A stretch of 64,000 nucleotides of DNA from NCBI GenBank assembly GCA_030549205.1, contig JAUKTV010000005.1, positions 186,001 to 250,000 on the forward strand. Direction: 5' to 3'. The DNA is from Apiosordaria backusii. Taxonomy: Eukaryota > Ascomycota > Sordariomycetes > Sordariales > Lasiosphaeriaceae. Shown one piece after another: positions 57,313-64,000 of the stretch. The notes beneath the pieces were generated by a model. The model searched no databases. It worked only from the letters and a program-made list of their open reading frames with translations, and had not been told where the DNA came from. A program made the position numbers and the translations under genes. Position 1 is the stretch's first letter. Each line of letters begins with the position of its first letter.

Positions 57313-58710
57313 TTAGGCCGGTAAATGCGGGCAAAGCTTGGGTGAAGTGTGATGATGGATCACGGCTGGTAGAAACAAACAGCAGGGCTGTTATTTTGTG
57401 ATGAACCCACTGGCGGACGACAGCCACAGACAGCAGGCCTGCTGTTGTTGTCTCCAGGCTCAGTCATAACGGATGGCATTTTTTTGCAGGCGCATGGATG
57501 GAAGGGGATCTGATTTACGCGACCATGGAATGATTTCGAACAGATACGGCGGACATTTTGAACACCATGATAGATATATCCAAAGCGCTGATGAATATAC
57601 ACACACACAACATCTCAAGTCTCAAGGCAAATAAATCCAGCATGCAAAACAACAAAAAGTAAAAAAAAAATGTTTGTCCGTTTTAGTCCCGCTGACGCAC
57701 TTCAAGTAACCTCGGCAGCAGGGTGGATAGGACTGGCTGTCTAGGCCGTTGGTTTTCTCTTCCACTCGAACGATAAAAAACTAGTTAACCTGGTGTGCAT
57801 TGATTAAAGGGCACACAGGTAGGCAAATCGTGGTGTTCGTCTCTCTCTCTCTCTCTCTCGGTCTCTCAAGTGCTGTGTAGGGGGGAAATGGTTTCATCAA
57901 CCACTGGGGAAGGTAGGTGACAAAGGAAAGGCCTCGTGTGTGCGCAAGAACGCATGTAACTACGTTCCCTCTCCTTGTCGAGGAAACAGGGAGAAAGCAA
58001 TCAAATCAGCCAGCCCATATAGTAACGTCGCTGTTGTGCTCGACATCGGGCCAAGTCGCGAATGGGCTGGCGGGATTGCTTGCTGGTTGGTTGTTGTTGG
58101 GTTTATTTGTGTTTGTTCAGGAAAAGATTTGGGGGAAGAAACTGCAGGCAGAGTTTTTGTAGAGGTCTGGAGGTGGGGCGCGAAGTGGATGGTGGCCCAA
58201 GCTTTTGGGAACGACGACTCGCTGTGGGAGGGAGATGTTGTCGAAACAACTCTGCAGGTGGGCGACTGGGGGTTTGTCATGCTAGGAGCCCGAGAATATA
58301 GAGAGATGAGAAAGAGATCAAGTATTGAATTCAATTTCAGGGAGTAAGAAGAAGAGAATCGAGTCCGCCTCTTCCAGCAAGGACGTTTCGATCTTTTGGA
58401 TACATTGTGGTGCGGCTGATAAGATAAGGTCCCTCTATCGCGGATGGCACGTGCTCCGGGCCGTTCTTGCCCGGGATGTCCTTCTCAGCGAACAACCCCA
58501 ACCCTCGAGTCACTCCTGATGACTATGGCAATGAAGTCCCATAGAACTTCCATCACTCCGCTACCAGATTTCAGTTCAGCTCTTCTCTAATAGGCAATTA
58601 CAACAAAAAGATAGGGGTATCCTCATTTATGCTTGATACAATCTTTGTCGCCCAAAACTCCCGGCCAGAACAAGTGAAAACAGCAAAACAATGAAGACTT
58701 AAACCAGCTC
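57313..58710. other. Intergenic with CT microsatellite
   Basis: 1.4 kb between the convergent Zn2Cys6 and glycosyltransferase genes. A CT run (57,841-57,859) and a short CA run (about 57,600) are visible. Small ORFs around 57,940-58,350 do not look like proteins. Confidence 0.55.
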
Positions 58711-61700
58711 CTACGCCTTAACCTCAATAGCCTCCATAGTCATCCTATTCTCCTCCAAATTCTTGGCAATCGCTGGCGTGGCCACCGAAAACGGATTCTC
58801 CTTCTCCTCTTCTTCTGCCTTCTCTTCCTCACCCTTGCCAGTCGCACCACTTCCACTCCCAACCCCATTTCCATCTAATAAGTTGGGACTGGGGACTTTA
58901 GTACTCGTAGTCTCAGCATCCGCCTCCCTATTTCCAGCCCCAAAATCCTTGCCCTCCGTCGTCTCCAGAGTAGGAGCACCGCCCCCATTCGTCCCCATAA
59001 CAGGACTATGCCCACTCCCCCTCACCTCCGCCACCCTCTCCAACACCAAATCCACATCCTCCCCCTTCCTCAGCGCCTCCAACGCCTTCTCCGCAACCTC
59101 CACGCTCTCAAACACCACATCCCACTCTCTTCTCTTCCTGTATTTCCTCGCCTTGCCCCCCAGCCTTGCCTTCAAGCTCCTCCCCCGCTTCCTCTTCTCC
59201 TGCCTCACCATCTCGTCCCACAGCTTCCACATCACCGACCACCCTTTAACCGCCTCTTTCCCCATCCTCACTTTTTCTTCCTCCGACAAAGCCTGCATGT
59301 CCCGTTCTCCCTGAACAATCCTAGCCCTTCTAATGTATTTGATCGGCTGCTTCCCCCTCTCAACCTGCTTCACCACCCCCTTGAGCGTGTACCCCACCGG
59401 CCCAATCACCGCCGCCAGGTCCTTCAGCACAAACCCCGTAAGCCCCATGCCTACCCCCCTGACGAACCCCCCTACGCCACCTTCTTTTGCTCCGCGGTAG
59501 GGGAGACGAACAACACCCGTCACGCCGTCGTAGATGCCATAGGCGAACTCGTGCTTGGCTGCCTTGAGGCCGGATCGGATGCCAGTTACGCGGATGGGGC
59601 GGCGGACGGTGTCATCCCCGTAAAGGCGGGGTGCGTTGTGGAAGCCCTGGGCGAGGGCTAAGCTGAGGTCGACGGGAGCTTTGGCAATGGCAGAGGCGGA
59701 TTTGAGAGCGCCGCGGCCGACGTGGTGGGCGACTTCTTCGGCGGGGTTGGAATGGATTGACGAGGAATCGGAGCGGCGGTCGTCAATGGCGTGGGTGGTT
59801 GCTGTTTCGACGTGGGGCGGTTCCTGGTCGTTGCCATCATCTTGACTGTCGCCGTTTTCTTGCTTGTTCCCATTCTGCTGCTCCTTGCCATCCTTGTCCT
59901 TCTTCTTTGCATTCCTCTTATGCTGCCCCTTTTCTCTGTCCTTCCTCTTTTTCGCACTCTTGGCAACCCGATACGGCACACCCCCTATCCCCCCAAAAAC
60001 ATTCCCAACCGTCCCCATAATCGACCCAGCAACCCCCGTCACCGGCTCCCCGGGCCCTTCGAAATCATTCCACTCGTTATGCCTCAACAACCTCAGCTTC
60101 TTCCAGCTCACCAACCCCCTCTCCACCAGCATCTCCGCCGCTATCGGACTAAGCCTCAACCCCGTCTCCTTCATCTGCCAAACTGCCACCTGATCCGGCA
60201 AGATCGAGCACCTCATCGAGCTCCTCCCACCCCCCTTCACCTCCCGCTGAATCAGCAACCCCTTGTGAAACGCCTCACAAGCATTCTCCGCCCCGTCCCC
60301 CTCCCGTTCAATATCCTTTGCAATCTTCTCCGCCGCCTCCCTCGCCTTGTCAGTTAAACAGTACTTGATCCCCTCCGCCAGCTTCTCCGCCGTCAAATTC
60401 TTATACGGCACCGCCTCCGGCCCAGCCCCCGCATTGCCCACCATGGTCCCCCAAAAATGCTGATCCCCAAAAAACGGCACAATCATCGTCGGCTTCCCAC
60501 ACTTCAACGCTATCGCCGTAGTCCCCGCCCCACCGTGAATAACACAAGCCTTCACCCTCGGAAACAACCAGTCATGAGGCGTATTATCAAGCATATACAC
60601 ATCCTCCGGCACATCCAACTTATCCCCCCCCAACCCACCCCACCCTTTACTAACCAGCGCCCTCACACCCGCCAACTCCACCGCCTCAAAGATCATCTCC
60701 GTGAACCTATCCGCATCATCCACCACAATCGACCCAAACCCAATATACACCACCGGCTTCTCCTCCTGTCTCTCCTCCCCCTCCCCCTTCCCCTGATCGC
60801 TCCCCTCCAAAAACTTAACCAGCTCCCCCGGCGGGCTAAAACTACTCGCCAAATCCAAAAACACAAACCCCGCCACTTCTATCTCCTCCCCCCAATCCCC
60901 CGGCTTCGGCACCAACCCCGGACTCCAAAGATACGTAAACGGCACATGCAACCTGTACGTCGCCCCCGGAGCCCAAAGCGTGCTCACCGGATCCAACCCC
61001 AGCGTCCCAACCCGAAACTCATTCACCAAGTCCCCCAGCCCCTGCCAAACCATCATCTCCACCAGCGGGTAACTCATAAAGTTGGTATACCCCGCATCAA
61101 CATTTGACTTCTTTATACTCGCCAGCGGATGCGGAAACGCCTGCGTCGGCGTATAAGGAAAAGTAAACATCAAATGCAGCGGCACCCCCAGCGCCTCGGC
61201 ACAATGTATATGCGCAAAGCTCGGCGGGTTCGCGATAATCGCATCCGCCACAAACGGGTCCCGCTTCCCCATCATCTTCACATTCCTCACGTCCCGCTCA
61301 TCGTCCGTGGCATTGATACACGCCCTCCAGAAACCCTGAAACATCTCCGCCATGGCCGCCCTGCGCTTCCCAATATCCCCGGCTTTCACAGACGACAGCG
61401 TGGGAATCATACCCGGGTTCTTCACCATGAAGCTCATTAATTCCGACGGATCCCCCCCCACCGAAAAAAACTCTAGCCCCGAATCCTCCTCGACAAACTC
61501 CCTAAACGCGGGGTGCGTAGCGATCCTCACCCGATGCCCATATTTCTCTTTCAAAATCTTGCCAATCTTCAAAAAAGGCTGCGCGTCCCCTCGCGAGCCA
61601 ATCACCATAATCACAATATTCAGTTTCGGGGGCTTGAGCGATTTGATATCAATCGTTGTCGAAGCAGCAGCTTTTTTCTGGGTAGGAACACCCTTAAAGT

Positions 61701-62532
61701 GCCCAGTGGTCGACTTGGCAGCAGACTCATCATCAGAACCCCCCGGGGGTGGCTTGAGCGGGACCATGTGTTTTGCTGCCGTCCCCAGGGCTTTGGCCAG
61801 GTACCCCTTTTGAGAGGTGTCCTTGAGGGAAATGCTCAGCCGGCCGTCGCGCTTGGAGACTTTGCCGCGAGTGCGATAATGGGGGTTACCAATCTTGAAG
61901 CGGCGGTAGCGGTCGTCGTCGTCTTCTTCTTCCTTGGATTTCTTCTTGATCATCTTCTTCTTTTTCTTCTTGGAATGCTGGGACTGGTAATCTTCATCGT
62001 CGTTGTCGGAGGAGGAGGAAGAGGAGGAATCGCTGCTGCTAGAGTAATTCACTCCAGGTGGGACGGCAGAAAGATTAGTGCCGGCTCGGCGAGGGCCAGC
62101 GGGCATGGTGAAGGTTCTGTCAGGCTGGGGGAACTCGGTGGCCCAGTTTCGAGCTTGGGGACGGGAAGGGGAGGTTGTTCTTTCTGTTGGCTCAGTTTGA
62201 ACTTTGCGGGGTTGTTGGACCTGTGATTCTCCCTCTTGTTGTTGCTTCTCCTTCACCTCATGCTGCCCCTCCTCCTCTGGCTTGCTTTGATGTGTTTCCG
62301 CCATGGTGGTCTTTGGAGAGTGCAGTGAAGAAGGTGAACGACCAGACACGGGAGATTTAGTCGCGGGAGGGACGTAGGTAGGGTACACAATGTGATTCTC
62401 GGCGTCACGGACAACAGTAACCTGCTGGCCGTCGCTTTGGGTCTCGGTGACTAGCCTGAGATTGCCATCTTTGGTTTCGGTCTCCTTGGGCAGCTGCTGC
62501 CCTGGGATCGGAGTCTCGGAGTCTCCCGCCAT
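58711..62532 (-). CDS. UDP-sterol glucosyltransferase-like protein with extra C-terminal domain
   Basis: Single-exon 1,273-aa protein of the GT1 family, closest in style to sterol 3-beta-glucosyltransferases (UGT51/Atg26). Residues 1-300 are disordered with a poly-Ser, acidic and Lys-rich block; no GRAM or PH domain is seen, unlike Atg26. The N-terminal GT fold starts at IVIMVIGSRGD (about 305-315) and the sugar-nucleotide site is at HGGAGTT (666-672) followed by FFGDQHFWG. A Lys/Gln-rich charged linker (about 860-905) leads to a second conserved-looking region at about 980-1060 (YDGVTGVVRLPYRGAKEGG..., GLTGFVLKDLAAVIGPVGYTLKG). This resembles the glycine-rich C-terminal segment of VPS13/ATG2-type lipid transfer proteins. 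Likely membrane-associated. The N-terminal ATG 62532 is the first in frame. Confidence 0.88.
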   Translation of the reverse strand: MAGDSETPIPGQQLPKETETKDGNLRLVTETQSDGQQVTVVRDAENHIVYPTYVPPATKSPVSGRSPSSLHSPKTTMAETHQSKPEEEGQHEVKEKQQQEGESQVQQPRKVQTEPTERTTSPSRPQARNWATEFPQPDRTFTMPAGPRRAGTNLSAVPPGVNYSSSSDSSSSSSSDNDDEDYQSQHSKKKKKKMIKKKSKEEEDDDDRYRRFKIGNPHYRTRGKVSKRDGRLSISLKDTSQKGYLAKALGTAAKHMVPLKPPPGGSDDESAAKSTTGHFKGVPTQKKAAASTTIDIKSLKPPKLNIVIMVIGSRGDAQPFLKIGKILKEKYGHRVRIATHPAFREFVEEDSGLEFFSVGGDPSELMSFMVKNPGMIPTLSSVKAGDIGKRRAAMAEMFQGFWRACINATDDERDVRNVKMMGKRDPFVADAIIANPPSFAHIHCAEALGVPLHLMFTFPYTPTQAFPHPLASIKKSNVDAGYTNFMSYPLVEMMVWQGLGDLVNEFRVGTLGLDPVSTLWAPGATYRLHVPFTYLWSPGLVPKPGDWGEEIEVAGFVFLDLASSFSPPGELVKFLEGSDQGKGEGEERQEEKPVVYIGFGSIVVDDADRFTEMIFEAVELAGVRALVSKGWGGLGGDKLDVPEDVYMLDNTPHDWLFPRVKACVIHGGAGTTAIALKCGKPTMIVPFFGDQHFWGTMVGNAGAGPEAVPYKNLTAEKLAEGIKYCLTDKAREAAEKIAKDIEREGDGAENACEAFHKGLLIQREVKGGGRSSMRCSILPDQVAVWQMKETGLRLSPIAAEMLVERGLVSWKKLRLLRHNEWNDFEGPGEPVTGVAGSIMGTVGNVFGGIGGVPYRVAKSAKKRKDREKGQHKRNAKKKDKDGKEQQNGNKQENGDSQDDGNDQEPPHVETATTHAIDDRRSDSSSIHSNPAEEVAHHVGRGALKSASAIAKAPVDLSLALAQGFHNAPRLYGDDTVRRPIRVTGIRSGLKAAKHEFAYGIYDGVTGVVRLPYRGAKEGGVGGFVRGVGMGLTGFVLKDLAAVIGPVGYTLKGVVKQVERGKQPIKYIRRARIVQGERDMQALSEEEKVRMGKEAVKGWSVMWKLWDEMVRQEKRKRGRSLKARLGGKARKYRKRREWDVVFESVEVAEKALEALRKGEDVDLVLERVAEVRGSGHSPVMGTNGGGAPTLETTEGKDFGAGNREADAETTSTKVPSPNLLDGNGVGSGSGATGKGEEEKAEEEEKENPFSVATPAIAKNLEENRMTMEAIEVKA

Positions 62533-63610
62533 GGTGGAGGTTTAGTTTGCTGTAGCGAAGAGTCGGTAGCCGTACGATTACAGTAGTCGCGGAAAATCGT
62601 TGACGTCCGTGTGTGTGTGTTGGGGAGGGACGTGCGATTGGATTTCTTAACCACTGTAGCGTTGTTGATCCTGAGCGCAACACACGCTGCTGTTGTGGGG
62701 ACTGGACCAAGCAGCAAGTCGAAAGTCGATCGTTCGAGAGACAGACGTCAAGGTGTTTTTGTTATTGCGGCAGCTGAAAGAAAATAGACAGCATCAGCCA
62801 AGGAGACAAAAGAACTTGGGAAGGTACTGTAGTAAAACGCTCGGCAACGCGTGTTCCTGACGTAGCTATTCGCCGCCGCTGTGTAGCTGCCCAGTGTTGA
62901 GCGCGTCTTGTTCATGCACGCGGTCGAGTTTCAACTCTTTCTTATGTAGAAAGCTCCTCGGACGAATTCGGCCTTTTATTCTATCAGCCGAATGCAATCG
63001 AGTTTTGTTTTCTGCAAGATATCTTTCTTCCAATCAAACGACCAACAGGAATTGCTCCATCGTCCCCCTTCCCCCCCTTCATCTTCAGTCTTGAACGAGA
63101 ACGGGAGTTCGGTCAAAGCAATGACATCATAGCATTGACCTGCAGGGGTCAAGGTTTCTGGTTCGCTGTGGACTCGGCGGCGCTAACGAGTGGTGCGTGC
63201 CACGCCCGGCAGCCCGTGCCACCCCTGCCACACTCCTGGAGGAAATGCTCCTGAACTTGCTCAGGGGTCGTACTGAGCATTGCCAAGACGAATGCTCTTG
63301 ATCTTGATTTTTTGTCTTCAAGATGAGAGTCGAAGAGTCTCGATCTGATTGTTCTAGGCCGTGGCCTTTATCGACAATATCCGGTGCTCGATGCTACGCT
63401 GATATCTGCTGCTGGAAAATGACACTATCCCCTAGTCATCAAACACTATCATTTAGAACAAGACCCGGCACAAACTCAATCGATTTAGTATTCATAGCAA
63501 TATGTGTTACAGAACATAACCATCCATCCTGTTACCCCCGCTTCCCTTTGCGCCGCCCAAGTCATTCCATGATCCGTCAGTAAGTGTGCCCTATGAGTTA
63601 GACCCTATGT
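62533..63610. other. Intergenic upstream of glycosyltransferase
   Basis: About 1.1 kb; a short GT run lies near 62,610. Only short ORFs. It includes the glycosyltransferase promoter and the 3' flank of the edge gene. Confidence 0.55.
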
Positions 63611-64000
63611 TCATATTCCCTTACCACCAGTGAAACCTTCCTTCCCAGCTAGATCCTCCAACCTCCCCTTCAGCACAGCCAGCTCAGCTTCCACCGGCCC
63701 CAACTCAGCACCTTCATTCTTACTCTCCTTCTGGACCCTCTCAATAGCCTCCAGCAATGGTTCAAACCACCGCTGTCTGACCGTAGCATCCATATTCGCC
63801 GGCAACACGCTCTTCCACTTTTCTGGGCTAGACCAGAGGAACAAACCCAAGTTCACCGCTTGCATGAGGAACGGTGCGTTGCCCACCAAATACTCAATCA
63901 CCTCCTCCAAGTTGGTGTCCTCAACCAAAAAGTCCAGGCTCGGGAAAACCACATACTGGACCGTCTCGAGTGCTTGTGTCGTGGAAAATACAGTTGGTTG
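63611..64000 (-). CDS. C-terminal part of an unidentified protein (runs off right edge)
   Basis: The minus-strand frame is open from the window edge to the stop at 63611, about 129 aa. It contains LETVQYVVFPSLDFLVEDTNLEEV and an Ala/Glu-rich helical tail ending GGKGI. The composition (amphipathic helices, VEAELAVLKGRLEDL coiled-coil-like) is clearly protein-like, but no family is recognised. A donor-like GTAAGG near 63,616 means the end might be spliced to further sequence. Confidence 0.6.
   Translation of the reverse strand, partial: QPTVFSTTQALETVQYVVFPSLDFLVEDTNLEEVIEYLVGNAPFLMQAVNLGLFLWSSPEKWKSVLPANMDATVRQRWFEPLLEAIERVQKESKNEGAELGPVEAELAVLKGRLEDLAGKEGFTGGKGI

Noticed and set aside
1..64000. 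CRISPR arrays, operons, riboswitches, rRNA genes
   Set aside because: None seen, and the window is eukaryotic nuclear DNA with spliceosomal introns.

Overview
This window is nuclear DNA of a filamentous ascomycete, most likely a Sordariomycete (Sordariales-like). The reasons are: short spliceosomal introns (about 49-133 nt, GT...AG with CTAAC/CTGAC branch motifs), long intergenic spacers, pyrimidine-rich leaders, and families typical of such fungi (HET-domain protein, Zn2Cys6 regulator, subgroup C GH18 chitinase with a LysM neighbour, secreted SET protein). The genus cannot be fixed from the sequence alone. Gene models were built by joining exons by eye; every multi-exon model given keeps frame and has a total length divisible by three.

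Layout. 0.1-16.4 kb looks like an accessory, interaction-type block: a very large killer-toxin-like GH18 chitinase (minus) divergently paired with a secreted protein of about six LysM modules (plus), an F-box-like protein whose 3' end dissolves into a decayed 21-bp coding repeat, two small hypothetical genes with duplicated leaders, and a HET-domain protein. 16.6-18.2 kb is kynureninase. 18.2-24.1 kb is a 6-kb stretch with no convincing gene. 24.1-27.6 kb is the large NAD-dependent glutamate dehydrogenase.

29.2-36.3 kb is compact core genome: an F-box/LRR-like protein, RAD9 of the 9-1-1 checkpoint clamp, an RCC1-repeat protein, and prephenate dehydrogenase (TYR1). 37.3-41.2 kb holds a secretory SET-domain protein and a secretory isochorismatase-like hydrolase. 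42.5-45.8 kb is a C2H2 zinc-finger regulator with an inferred 1.3-kb first intron and a likely 3'-UTR intron. A 5.3-kb spacer follows, then a 376-aa protein I cannot assign, a Zn2Cys6 regulator, and a single-exon sterol-glucosyltransferase-like protein with an extra C-terminal region. A gene enters from the right edge on the minus strand.

Working together: the chitinase and LysM protein share one divergent promoter and probably act jointly on chitin at the cell surface or during antagonism. RAD9 and the RCC1 gene are convergent; RCC1 and TYR1 share a short bidirectional promoter containing a perfect 11-bp dyad. No CRISPR, insertion sequence, rRNA gene or intact transposon was seen. One tRNA-like decayed element is suggested near 37.05 kb.
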